Shown here: positions 45,100-54,346 of the stretch, one piece after another | How positions within the stretch are numbered: position 1 is the first letter of the stretch | Layout: each line of letters starts with the position of its first letter | From: Siderastrea siderea | Lineage: Eukaryota > Cnidaria > Anthozoa > Scleractinia > Rhizangiidae | NCBI GenBank assembly: GCA_964030785.1 | Contig: OZ034969.1 | Location: forward strand, 35,882,601 to 35,946,600 | Direction of reading: 5' to 3' | DNA length: 64,000 nt | The notes under the pieces: generated by a model | Told to the model about the DNA's origin: nothing | Seen by the model: only the letters and a program-made list of their open reading frames with translations | Databases searched by the model: none | Made by a program: the position numbers and the translations under genes

Positions 45100-45458
45100 G
45101 AGGAGGAAGACGCAATGAAATGAGCATCTGCAACGGAACAAAGCACAGTATATTCACTGGGGCAAAATAAAGATCCCCCCTGAGCCAATACTACAATCCA
45201 TGAAGCAAGATGATTGCCTGTTCCATAACGACGGCAGCTGGGCTCGACTGGTTCAAGTGGCATCGCCACGTACAAGTTTCATCACGGAACAAACTTGCAC
45301 ATATCATGTGGGATTGCCCCTTCAACTTCGACTACTCTGACAACTTCATTGGCCTGATGCTAACCTCACAGTCTGACCGGCGCACTCCAGACAAAAAACT
45401 GTTAAAGAACACGAACCAGGACTGGGAAGAAGGTCAAAAAAATAAGAATAACAGCTAA
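45100..45458 (+). pseudogene. Actinoporin-like pore-former remnant (broken)
   Basis: Frame-shifted plus-strand pieces include GIATYKFHHGTNLHIMWDCP followed by FNFDYSDNFIGLML. This pattern (tyrosine-rich strand, W-x-x-P-F/Y, then a Tyr/Asn loop) matches the membrane-lipid-binding face of actinoporin-type proteins, as known from cnidarians. The segment before it is split among frames with in-frame stops, and no conserved C-terminus follows, so it cannot make a full protein. It lies directly left of the Polinton. Family assignment is from motif memory only. Confidence 0.4.
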
Positions 45459-45484
45459 AGCTGGGAGCACCTATGATCTTGTTT

Positions 45485-45665
45485 AGTAGTATTACAAGAG
45501 TTTAACAAATACCACCTGATTGTGAGAGGGTTATTTAAGAATTTTAAAACCCCCACTATAATGAACAAGCTCCTTTGTCGCATGTTCATTATAGGGGGGG
45601 GGTTTAAAATTCTTAAATAACCCACTGACAACAGGTAGTATTTGTTAAACTCTTGTAATACTACT
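45485..45665. repeat. 181-bp hairpin with AGTAGT...ACTACT ends at the Polinton left edge
   Basis: The left arm AGTAGTATTACAAGAGTTTA continues through GGGTTATTTAAGAATTTTAAA and CTATAATGAACA. It is mirrored to 45665 with about 90% identity around a loop of about 14 bases. It could be two inverted copies of a Polinton terminal repeat, or an independent palindromic MITE. The flanks show no clear target duplication. Confidence 0.75.
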
Positions 45666-45736
45666 TACTTGAAAAAACCGCCCAGCATAAAAAAATTTTT
45701 AATTAAAGAAAAACAATCTTTATAAAATAAGTTGCA
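45666..45736 (+). promoter_or_regulatory. Leader/promoter of the polymerase gene
   Basis: AT-rich leader with CTTTATAAAATAAG (about 45718-45731) ending a few bases before the ATG at 45737. It resembles the TATA-like boxes placed close to other starts in this element. Confidence 0.45.
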
Positions 45737-48700
45737 ATGTCAATGCTTAACACTGAAGAAATTTTGAAAGAACTTGAGCCAGCAAATTTACAAATTTTAG
45801 AGCAATTAATTGCAAAGGACGCTCCTGCTGTTCGAAAAACAATTCAGAACATAATGGATGAAGCAATTTCTGAGAATAATTTAAATGAACCTTTAACTCC
45901 TGAAACATTTCAACCGATCGCTCCTCCTCGTAAAAAAAGGGGGAGAAAAACACAAGAAATTTTGAGAAAGTTTGATCCACTCTCTCGAAAAACCATTCAA
46001 AATTTTACAAACTATCAGAATGAGATTCTTGATTTATATGACACAGCCGAATATGAAGGAGAAGAAAAAAGAGGGCGACGTTACATTCGTTGGCGTTTCA
46101 TTAAAGATCTTGAAAAAGACCTTACACCAGATTTTATGAAAAAAATAAGAGAGAAAGTTAAAACATCTTTCTACGCAAGGCATTATTTTTCATATCAATT
46201 ACGAAACGTTGAAAATGATGAAAGACATGTGAATTACACTAACAAAGGTTCTCCTTGGTTTGATCATCTTTCTGATGCGGAAAAATGGTTGAGTGATCGG
46301 GAAAAATTTCGTTTGGACCCTGACAACATAAATAGACCTGACACGACATGGGTGTTTGAAAAACATTTTAATGTTGATGTAAAGGTGGTGCTTGATCGTC
46401 AACCGCTTTTAGGAACAGGACCATTACCAGATTGGCTGCGTAACCTTTCACATAGTCGTAATATGCTAGCTTTAGACACTTACAAAGACAATTTATGTCT
46501 TTGGAGTTGTATTGCGGTACATCGAGGTTCAAGACCAGATCGAAGTACAACGGCAGCACGGGAACTTGCAAAGGGTTTCTTCAACCTCAAAGCTGCTCCA
46601 CAAGATTGCCGTAAAACATCTTTAGATGAACTTGACGGGGTTGAAAAACATCTTAATAAAAAACAAATTTTCAAAGATTGGTTGGGTATTCGTGTATATG
46701 AGCCTGAACGTTTGGAGAATGGTGAAGTGGTATGGCATCTTAGAAGAACACCACCAGCTAAATTAAAAAATATTTTGACAATTGGAATTTACGAAGGGCA
46801 TGCTTTTATTATAAAAGATATTACGAAGATTGCAAAAGTTTATGTATGTGTTCATTGTAGTTTAAGATCAACTAAAGCTTGTAATCTTAAACGGCATATC
46901 GAAAAATGTGCGGAAGGAAAGACGGTAATTCAATGTCCAGCTGAAAAAGTTGAATTACCACAAACAGTTTTTGAGGAGGCTTTTTATCCAAAACATTCAT
47001 CTTCTCCAGAATCTCTTCGTTGGCTTGAACAAGAAGCAGCACTTCGTAAAATTCACATTCACCACGCCGCCTGCGGTCATGGAGGTGAAAGATGAGTTGA
47101 GAGTGCACCTGTAGACGGTTATAACCATGAAACAAAGACTGTTTTTCAATATCATGGTTGTTATTGGCACGGATGTCGAAAATGTTTTCCTTATGAAAGA
47201 AAAAGAATAATAAATAACCATGGCCAAACACGAGAAGATAGATTTAAAGCAACTGTTGAACGTACAAAAAAACTTCAAGCTGCTGGCTACCATGTAATTG
47301 ATGTATGGTCTTGTGAAGTAGGAGAAATAAATGTTAAGTTGCCAAAAACTCAAATGCAAAGTTATCCACACGCTATATTGTTTGACTTTGAAGCATACCG
47401 AGATAAAAATCATAGGAAAGAACCAACAGGAACGTTAACAATCGAAAATAAACACGTACCAATTTCTGTTAGCGTTGGTGATACTTTAGAAAGAGAACCA
47501 ACTCATATCTGTGAAAGAGATCCTGCTGAGCTTGTTCGTAAGTTTATGGAAGAATTTGAGAGGCGTGAGAAAAACATTAGTGATCAAGTAAGAGCAGCCT
47601 TCATTCCTGACGACATAAATATGCTTACAAAAACGCAGCGTTTCAAAATAGAAAGATGGTGTAATCAGGTGCCAGTTCTTGGGTTTAACTCCGGGAGATA
47701 TGATTTGAATCGTATCAGAGAACATTTCGCGGAGCTTTTAGCTGATACAACGGAAACAAAATTATGTTTATTTTGACTGAAAACTTTCGCTTTCTCGACA
47801 TCATGAACTACTTAGGACCGGGTACAAGTTATGAGAAATGGGTAAAAGCTTATGAATGCGAAACTGTAAAATCGTGGTTTCCGTATGAATGGTTTGACAA
47901 AACTGAAAAACTTGATTTTCGAGGTCTACCGAAATATGAGGATTGGTATTCGAAGCTGAAGGGTGGTTATGTTCTAACACGGGATGAATGGGAAGGGTGT
48001 CAGCGTCTGTTCAAAGAAAAGGGTATGTGTACCTTCGCAGACTGGCTGCGTTACTACAATAATCTAGATGTAGCTCCTGGCCTTGAGGCGCTTGAAAAGA
48101 TGCGTGCTTTCTACACTGATAAAGGAATAGATATTTTGAAAGATGCTGTAAGTATTCCAGGTGTTAGTTTACATTACTTACTTCGCGGATGTGTTGAGAG
48201 GGGCGCAGATCTTTACAGCCCGTGCAAAGAAGCGTATGAGATGTTAAAAGAAGCTGTTGTTGGAGGACCGAGCCTTGTTTTCACAAGATATCATGAAGTT
48301 GGAGTTACGAAGATAAGGTCTCATCGAATAGCGGAACCTCGTTTTTGCAAAAAAATAGTGGGTTACGACGCCAACGCTTTGTATTTGTCAACCATGCTAA
48401 GAGACATGCCTTGTGGAAAAGGAAGGGTCGTGCATTACAATAACGAAGCCGCCGCTCCCATACTGACACAAAGGCTCAAAGAAGAAAAATGGTTCGGATT
48501 TGCAGAAGTTGATATAGAGATCCCTGAGCACTTACACCCAAAGTTTGAGGAAATGTGTCCGTTCTTCTACAACAAAGAGGTTCCTGTTGAAGCTGTACCA
48601 CAACATATGCTTGACTATCTTAAACGCACAAAAAGGAACTGCGGAAACGGAAAGAAGTTAGTGGGAGCATTGTCTGCAAAGAAGATATTATTATACGCAC

Positions 48701-49424
48701 CTCTTCTTAGATGGTATCTTGAGCATGGAGCAGTGATCACATTTACACTAAACAAGAAAAGAAAGTCGACAGAGCTTTGCGAAGCTCATATTTCAGTGAT
48801 CTTGAAGAAATTGGGGAAGCGTATGAGCTGGAAAGTAGAAAGCAAAAGATAACAATTAAAAGGCCATTTCAGGTTGGAATAGCTGTTTATCAACTGGCTA
48901 AACTTCGAATGCTTGAATTCTATTATGACTTTCTTGACAGATATTTTGACAGAAAAGATTTCGAATTGATTCAGATGGACACAGACAGTAATTACATAGC
49001 AATTAGCGCAGAAAAGTTGGAAGACATCGTCAAACCAGAGCTGCAAAAAGAATTTGAGGAAAAAAAGAAAGAGTGGTTAGCTTGGGATAAGTGGAGCAGT
49101 CGGACCCCTGGGCTCTTTAAATTCGAGTGTGAAGGCAGCAAAATGATTGCCCTCTGTTCAAAATGTTATTTTATCGAAGACTCTGAGGGTAAAAAGAAGT
49201 TCAGCACGAAAGGGGTGTCAAAGAAACAAAACGAGATCACGGCGCAGCGTTTTGAGAAAGCTTTGGAAGGCAGCAAGGACATAGCAACTAATAGAGGTTT
49301 CAGGATGCGGAACGGGCAGATTGTCACTTACGAACAGCAGAAGCTGGGGTTGAGCGCTTACTATGACAAACGCTGGGTATTGGAAGACGGTATTCACACA
49401 GAACCGATCGAGTTTCATTGTTAG
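45737..49424 (+). pseudogene. polB: Protein-primed family B DNA polymerase (pPolB), broken
   Basis: Open segments are 45737-47095, 47096-about 47760, about 47764-48755 and about 48760-49424. The N-terminal part has LCLWSCIAVHRGS and, later, GHAFIIKDI (a Cys/His pair as in OTU-type peptidases, inferred), then a C2H2-type finger YVCVHCSLRSTKACNLKRH. Next comes FQYHGCYWHGCRKC, a motif of Polinton-type and organellar polymerases, and ILFDFEAYRD, an exonuclease-like strand. The palm carries GYDANALYLSTMLRDMPCG (motif A) and MDTDSNY (motif C). Breaks are an in-frame TGA at 47093-47095, a frameshift near 47757-47764 and a frameshift near 48755-48765. At the last, sequence between motif A and motif C is much shorter than expected and the KxxxNSxYG-type motif B is missing. 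It would replicate the element from a protein primer. This copy is not functional as read. Confidence 0.9.
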
Positions 49425-50422
49425 ATTGCCGGTGGTAGTTGTGTATCTGGAGGGACAACCAAAAGCTCTTCGCGGACAAACCAGCGTTTTGGACCGTCAA
49501 ACAAATAATAGATAACTGGTGCGTCTGGTTTTATCATAATTTTTTCAACCTCGTAAACATTCAAAGACCAGATTGGGTCGGTAGCTCTTCGCCGACCACC
49601 TTCAAGTTCACCAGGTTGATAGAGATTGCGAACATTTAAACCGGACGAGAGCTTTTTTTCGTTCACACCAACGGGTCTCAAATAAGGTGTCGAGGGTTTG
49701 GATGGAACAGTTTTCTTTTTGATGGCATCAACAGGTTTCTGACCGGTCAGTCGAGTGACTTCTTTATTCAAAGCTGAAATAACAGCAGGCAGTCGGGCCA
49801 CCCATTCAGTCGATCTTTTGTCGTCTGGGAGGCGCATTTCAACCCCATATTGGTGTCCAAACAGTCGTTCAGCCAGGGTGCGGTTGAATCTTTCAACGAT
49901 AGCTTGATCACGGTGAATATCCACACGACCACGTCTAACCTCAACATTATGTTTCGAAAGCAGTTGATTCACAGCGCCCATAAACTCACGACCAGGATCG
50001 ACCTGAAGCAGTTTCGGCCACTTCAAAGGACCACGACTATAAATCCGTTCCAGAGCAGCTGCAACTTCTTTAGCCTCTTTTGTGGTCAACGGTTCGGCCT
50101 CTTTGTATCGAGAGGCCACATCTACCACTGTGAGAGCATATTTAAAAGTTTTACGGGAGCGTGGTGGGTGATCGTGTGGGAGATACAGAAGATCGGCTTG
50201 GTGAACTTTGTTTGGAACAGGAACATCTAATTTCGGTCTTGGAATGTACCGTGGGGCTGGTAAATAAATCTGCCAAAGAGCTTGCTTCATCAACCATTTT
50301 TGAGCCACATCTTCCGAAACTTTCGCTGCCTGGGCTAATTTCTTAATTGCTGCAAACCCTTTCCAATACCCTTGCGGACTGTAATAAATTTTTGACAACT
50401 TATTGAAAATACGGGAGCTCAT
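49421..50422 (-). CDS. int: Retroviral-type (D,D35E) integrase of the Polinton
   Basis: The start chosen is the ATG at 50422 (MSSRIFNKLSKIYY), just after a GTATA-containing leader. The longer open frame upstream is non-homologous. The product has 333 residues. The catalytic triad is D77 (HQADLLYL), D142 (LQVDPGREF) and E177 (AIVERFNRT), giving an exact D,D35E spacing. The N-terminal region (YYSPQGYWKGFAAIKKLAQA) is a helical DNA-binding type domain, and the C-terminal part (YEVEKIMIKPDAPVIYYL, FVREELLVV) is an SH3/chromo-like fold. It inserts the element DNA into the host genome, producing short target duplications. Its TAA overlaps the polymerase TAG at 49421-49424. No frame break is visible, so it is the best preserved enzyme here. 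Confidence 0.9.
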   Translation of the reverse strand: MSSRIFNKLSKIYYSPQGYWKGFAAIKKLAQAAKVSEDVAQKWLMKQALWQIYLPAPRYIPRPKLDVPVPNKVHQADLLYLPHDHPPRSRKTFKYALTVVDVASRYKEAEPLTTKEAKEVAAALERIYSRGPLKWPKLLQVDPGREFMGAVNQLLSKHNVEVRRGRVDIHRDQAIVERFNRTLAERLFGHQYGVEMRLPDDKRSTEWVARLPAVISALNKEVTRLTGQKPVDAIKKKTVPSKPSTPYLRPVGVNEKKLSSGLNVRNLYQPGELEGGRRRATDPIWSLNVYEVEKIMIKPDAPVIYYLFDGPKRWFVREELLVVPPDTQLPPAI

Positions 50423-50502
50423 TGTATACCATACAAAAAAAAATGGACGACCCGTTTGATTGTTTGTAAGGTGAGAAAATTTCGTCGAAAATAATTCAAG
50501 AA
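50423..50502. promoter_or_regulatory. Divergent promoter between integrase and zinc-ribbon gene
   Basis: The 80-bp gap separates two divergent starts. On the minus strand GTATGGTATACA precedes the integrase ATG. On the plus side no clear TATA is seen before 50503. Short leaders are typical for this element. Confidence 0.35.
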
Positions 50503-50994
50503 ATGTTGCACAAAAGAAATGAAATAAGCTTGTTATCAAAAAAGATTGATCGTTGTCCTTCATGCGAGGAGCAAATAGTTTATGTGGAGAATGAGTTCTG
50601 TCATGCATGTCAAAAATGTGGTAGAGTGATTGAATGTGATGATTATAAACATCTTGAAGAAAATCGGAGAAGAAGTTCCACTGCTCTTCCGACGAATAAC
50701 GATTATTTAAAAAATGTTTTACGGAAATGTAACATTCACCAAATGTTTTCTTCCAGGGAGGTAGATTTTCTTGGTAACGTTATTGCAGAATTTCAGAAGA
50801 TGTTTGACAAGTCAGTGAACTACCGCTGGTTTATATACAATTATTTTGAAATAGTACCTTCTGAATGCTGGCCTAAGAAAAAAGAAATTATGGAATCTAT
50901 TTCTAATCACCTTCCAAAAAGCTTAGAAAGTTGGCGGCACGCAAAACATGAGTTTTATGAATGGTGGTTGAAAGCCAATCAAGGTTCTTCATAA
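50503..50994 (+). CDS. Small zinc-ribbon protein, possible late-transcription-factor-like
   Basis: The product has 163 residues. The N-terminal CPSCEEQIVYVENEFCHACQ then KCGRV has CxxC...CxxC spacing suited to a zinc ribbon. The C-terminal half is helical and aromatic-rich (NYRWFIYNYFEIVPSECWPK, SWRHAKHEFYEWWLK). Large DNA viruses and some Polinton-like elements carry TFIIB- or VLTF3-type zinc-ribbon factors for late genes. The layout fits, but the identity is inference. Its 3' end overlaps by about 16 bp the end of a minus-strand frame (50979-51152). Confidence 0.6.
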   Translation: MLHKRNEISLLSKKIDRCPSCEEQIVYVENEFCHACQKCGRVIECDDYKHLEENRRRSSTALPTNNDYLKNVLRKCNIHQMFSSREVDFLGNVIAEFQKMFDKSVNYRWFIYNYFEIVPSECWPKKKEIMESISNHLPKSLESWRHAKHEFYEWWLKANQGSS

Positions 50995-51152
50995 ACATTT
51001 TCATATTTGCCTGCTTTCGGATTTTTTACCAAACGCATGACAGTACCCTTTTTTGGATGAGTCCAAAATTTCTTGCTTGTGACACCAATTGGTCCTGTGA
51101 AAGCATTTTTCGCAATATCACCTGACCAATACCGATCGAATACATGTTTTGT
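50979..51152 (-). pseudogene. Small open frame fragment downstream of the phospholipase gene
   Basis: An open minus-strand frame of about 57 codons (HVFDRYWSGDIAKNAFTGPI, then KFWTHPKKGTVMRLVKNPKA) has no upstream ATG because a TAA precedes it. The composition looks coding. It may be the detached 3' end of the phospholipase gene, or a separate small virion gene that has lost its start. Confidence 0.4.
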
Positions 51153-51160
51153 TTAAGGAA

Positions 51161-51767
51161 TTATTTTTTTGTTACTTTTTCAGCATATTTCGCTACTTCC
51201 CAGGGTTTAAAACCAGTCCCTTTTTGTTGTTTCAAACCCAACCCTAACTTTTGTTTAGCATTGATTGCATTTCTTGCAGCCGCATGACCCCACTGTCTCT
51301 GTTTGTAAGGAACTGCGTCAAGAGACTTAACCATTTTTTTTATCCGCTTTGTGTTTGCATTTTTTGAGATTTTCACCGTATTTTTTTTCACGGTTGGAAC
51401 AAACATCATAATCGACATCATGTTGCATTGCAATCGCATCTGTTGCACCTGTTGGTGGTTGATATATTTCCAGAATTTCACCCGTTTCTGGGTCATATTT
51501 CACCTGATTTTCAAGAGGGTTATATGGCCCTGTGAAATTATGTCCCGGCAATGTCCAACCTTTTTTTGGTTTCGGAAATTTACCAATTGCTGTATGTATA
51601 TCAATACTACTGCCCTCCACGTTTTCCGACATAAAACTTGTTTTTGTTATTCCGCAACTAGCGCATTTTGCTTTCAAGAGTTTTCGATTGTTCTTTGCAA
51701 TTACAACCTTTTCACTTCCCTGCACATTGGGTGTGTTTCGCTTTTCTTTCACACAGTACATTTCCAT
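51161..51767 (-). pseudogene. Phospholipase A2 minor capsid protein (parvovirus VP1-like fold), frame broken
   Basis: It starts at the ATG at 51767 with TATATA 4-11 bases upstream. After a CASCGITKTSFM cysteine motif near residue 35 comes the PLA2 core: WTLPGHNFTGPYNPL is the calcium loop and AIAMQHDVDYDVC holds the catalytic His116-Asp117. The homologous frame continues as KMVKSLDAVPYKQRQWGHAA and GTGFKPWEVAKYAEKV to 51161 in another frame. The switch occurs at an A8 run (complement of 51334-51341). Related proteins in parvoviruses and adintoviruses breach endosomal membranes on entry. As read, only the N-terminal 146 residues are made. Confidence 0.8.
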
Positions 51768-51779
51768 CGCATATATATT

Positions 51780-52250
51780 TTAAGAAAAATAATTTTTCAC
51801 TATTTCTTCATTTTGAAGTAAATCGTTGGAGAACATTTTCAAAATATCGGCAAAACTTGTTCCTTTATTTCTTTCGTTTAAAAAGAGAAGGCAGTAGTAA
51901 CCACATCTCACACTTTGTTCCCATTGAATTTGGTTATCATTTCTGAAAAAATGTGTCATCCCGTGCATTGACATTTCTTTTTCCCATTCCAAAGGTGGTG
52001 GAAGCCCAAATGAATCGAAATACTCGCAAGTGTCTTCATCAGACCAACAACATACCCAATGAGTTCCCAAACTTCCGAAATCATCCAAGTTGATAATGCA
52101 TGGGGAATGAAAAAAGGGTTTTTTTTCGTTTCTGCTAAAAATGCCTTTGATGGGTATTCGTAAAAAGTTGCACCATTTTCTCAGGTCAATGTTGGAAAGA
52201 GGTTTATCTTCAAATTTCACCTTTTTTTTAAACGATAATAATCCCCCCAA
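51780..52250 (-). CDS. Adenain-like cysteine protease (virion maturation)
   Basis: The product has 156 residues. The catalytic order His-Asp-Cys is clear: H64 in LGTHWVCCW, D79 in CEYFDSFGL and C116 in QSVRCGYYCLLF, with Q112 as a likely oxyanion residue. It is the Ulp1/adenain type used to cleave virion precursor proteins in Polintons, adenoviruses and virophages. The first 12 codons overlap the end of the upstream small basic gene (52217-52603). No frame break is seen. Confidence 0.9.
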   Translation of the reverse strand: MGGLLSFKKKVKFEDKPLSNIDLRKWCNFLRIPIKGIFSRNEKKPFFHSPCIINLDDFGSLGTHWVCCWSDEDTCEYFDSFGLPPPLEWEKEMSMHGMTHFFRNDNQIQWEQSVRCGYYCLLFLNERNKGTSFADILKMFSNDLLQNEEIVKNYFS

Positions 52251-52603
52251 GTTCCATAAAAAGGTGGAGGTTGAATTTGCATCCCTTTACCTTTTGGTAT
52301 TCCTGGTGATCGTCTTGTTCGTGGTGGTGGCGGTGGTGGTGGTTGCGTTTGCATACCTTTTCCACTCTGAGAAGTACTTTGAATCTGTGTCTGGCTTAAT
52401 TTTATTACCATTCCTTTCCCTGCCGCTGATCTTTTTTTCAATCGCGCGATTTGAGTTTCAGTGAGAAGAAGTTCGACACCACGCCCAATTTGATCTGGTT
52501 TAACTTTCAGATTAACAGCTGTCTTCGTAACATAAGCTTTTTGAAGTTTCTTTTTCTGACCATCAGTCAACGCGATTTTGAATGGATGATAAGTTGTGCT
52601 CAT
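52217..52603 (-). CDS. Small conserved Polinton/adintovirus virion-type protein
   Basis: The start is chosen at 52603 (MSTTYHPFKIALTDGQKKKL), where GTATATTATA lies 3-14 bases upstream. The longer frame beyond it is unsupported. The product has 128 residues. Two similar modules (IALTDGQKKKLQKAYVTKTA and LLTETQIARLKKRSAAGKG then VIKLSQTQIQS) are typical of a widespread small adintovirus protein of unknown function. The C-terminal part has poly-proline (PPPPPPP), KGKGMQIQPPP repeats and FYGTWGDYY. It is probably a core or cement protein, by position only. Confidence 0.65.
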   Translation of the reverse strand: MSTTYHPFKIALTDGQKKKLQKAYVTKTAVNLKVKPDQIGRGVELLLTETQIARLKKRSAAGKGMVIKLSQTQIQSTSQSGKGMQTQPPPPPPPRTRRSPGIPKGKGMQIQPPPFYGTWGDYYRLKKR

Positions 52604-52637
52604 TGTGTATATTATATTCAGAATTTTTTTAAATTTT

Positions 52638-53902
52638 TTAAACGACAACAAGCTCATTACCAATTTGCTTCAACACAAATTCTTCTTCATTCAAAATCGC
52701 GGCGAAGATTATATAATTTTGAGCGTTAGCGACTTCGTTAAGTCTGTAATGGAATTCGAGCTTTTTGGGATCGTCTGTCAAACCTTCTTTGGCATTTCGC
52801 AGATCGAAGTAGGTAACTGGGTATAACTTCTCAAAGTAGGAAAGCGGCAGCTGAACGCCGGTGTTATAGTCATTCTTTCTGTATCTGAAATTGATCAAAT
52901 CATTCAAAATTCTTATTTTAAAGTCATGATCATATTCAAGCTCAGGATAAAATTCTGTGCCGTACTGGAGACGGCAAGTGTCCAATCTTGCTGAGTCATC
53001 ACCATCGATATCAAATGTGTCAAAGATATAAGGATTGTATTGGTAATCATTTTGTTTCCGAGCTTGTTGAATGAATACAAAAACATGCTTGGGGTTTTTT
53101 ACACCTGGTGTAATCAACCACCTGCCATTCGCATCCCTTCGTTCGCTGCTTTGTGTCAAAGTTTCTTGCAGGTATTTCCATTGGGTTGGTTTCAAGAAAT
53201 TTTCATTGACCAGGGTTTGTCCTTTGCCAGTGAAATGTAATTGTGGCACCCACAACTCAAATTTTCGGACAACAATCCTTCGATCTGTTCCATCGTTTTG
53301 CCAAATCATTTCTTCATCGTCTTGCAGATTAATTTCAAACTCAAAATGTAACGGTGGCAGCAGCCTGTCGGAAAGACTTTCGAATAAGGAGTATCTGTTC
53401 AAAGGGATAATGGAATTAACTGTTTTGCCTTGGTCTGATAGAATCGCCCTTGCCCGCATTCCATTGTTCTTCACAGTGGCTTCTGCAACCACAGTGTCAT
53501 CAACATTATCAAGATACCAAAAATAGTTTTTTGCCACACTTCTCGAAAAATCATCCGAAACGTCAAGCAGATTTTTGATGAAAATCACCTTGTGAATATT
53601 ATTCGCCTCGTATATTTTTTTCCAGATGATTTGACGACCAAATTTTTTATCAATGAAAAAGAACCGTTGATCGGAGCCGATCGAGTGTCTTCAGCAATAT
53701 CGGCTCCGTTTGCTTTAGCTTCTAAGTCGAAATCGACGCGGAAATAAGCGTTGTACCAGTCATAAAAATCGTCCCGGTCTTTCAAGGCAAATTTGTACCC
53801 CATCTTTTTTTGAGTGTTGTTATTCCCAGGGAAGGTGAGTGCAGTGTCCAAATCAACGCGAATGTATGTAGTCTTCTCGTTTTATTGTGGAGTTCTGAAC
53901 AT
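52638..53902 (-). pseudogene. mcp: Double-jelly-roll major capsid protein (hexon-like), broken twice
   Basis: Conserved MCP segments include TTYIRVDLD near the start, FALKDRDDFYDWYNAYFRVD, ISSS-free linkers, LLPPLHFEFEINLQDDEEMI, RKFELWVPQLHF, KHVFVFIQQARKQN, DTCRLQYGTEFYPELEYD and YPVTYFDLRNAKEGLTDDP. This is the order expected of the Polinton hexon-like capsid. The ancestral ATG is probably 53900-53902, but an in-frame TAA follows at 53882-53884 (codon 7). A second break is a frameshift at the A7 run (complement of 53615-53621), separating the first 100 or so residues from the 316-residue remainder. The trimer would form the icosahedral shell. As read, this copy cannot make it whole. Confidence 0.85.
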
Positions 53903-53941
53903 TTTGACAAGAGTTATATTAAGAGAAAAAATTTTTTTTGA

Positions 53942-54319
53942 TTAAATTTCGTTCGCCAAAATTTGATTTAATTTCACAAGGGCGTCTGATTTTTTCGGTA
54001 TTTTATTTTGTAAAATATTTGTAAGTTTCTTTTTTGCATCCTGTGACAACGGTTTTTGCTTTTTTCGCTCCTGCAGTATTTTTCGTATTTGTTTCGAACC
54101 TTTTTCAACAGCAAGTTCACCAACTTTCTGACCCGCTTTTTCAGCAATTGTTTTTGTGGCTTTTTCGGCAGTTTTCTTTGCCACGTCCTTTATATTTTTT
54201 TTGAATATTTTACCGATGGTCATGAAGGTGTCACGGATAATACCCAATCCTTTGTGTTTATATCGATAACGTCCGGTGTTTACGTCAAAAAATCTTGCCC
54301 ACTCGCTCGGATGATTCAT
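53942..54319 (-). CDS. Small basic, alanine/lysine-rich virion-type protein
   Basis: The product has 125 residues and starts at 54319 behind TGTATATTTATAA. It opens with SEWARFFDVNTGRYRYKHKG and then has a long lysine/alanine-rich helix (KKTAEKATKTIAEKAGQ, VEKGSKQIRKILQERKK). Short proteins of this design lie between the penton and major capsid genes in adintoviruses and are compared with adenovirus pVI/pX (amphipathic or DNA-condensing). Function here is inference. No break is seen. Confidence 0.65.
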   Translation of the reverse strand: MNHPSEWARFFDVNTGRYRYKHKGLGIIRDTFMTIGKIFKKNIKDVAKKTAEKATKTIAEKAGQKVGELAVEKGSKQIRKILQERKKQKPLSQDAKKKLTNILQNKIPKKSDALVKLNQILANEI

Positions 54320-54346
54320 GATTGTATATTTATAACAACAAAATTC

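Noticed and set aside
44937..45275. 112-residue minus-strand open frame at the Polinton left flank
   Set aside because: Composition is explained as the antisense of the plus-strand pore-former-like remnant; no motif of its own.
50423..50608. N-terminal 62-residue extension of the integrase frame
   Set aside because: Hydrophobic, unlike the family, and overlaps the divergent zinc-ribbon gene; the ATG at 50422 follows the usual short leader.
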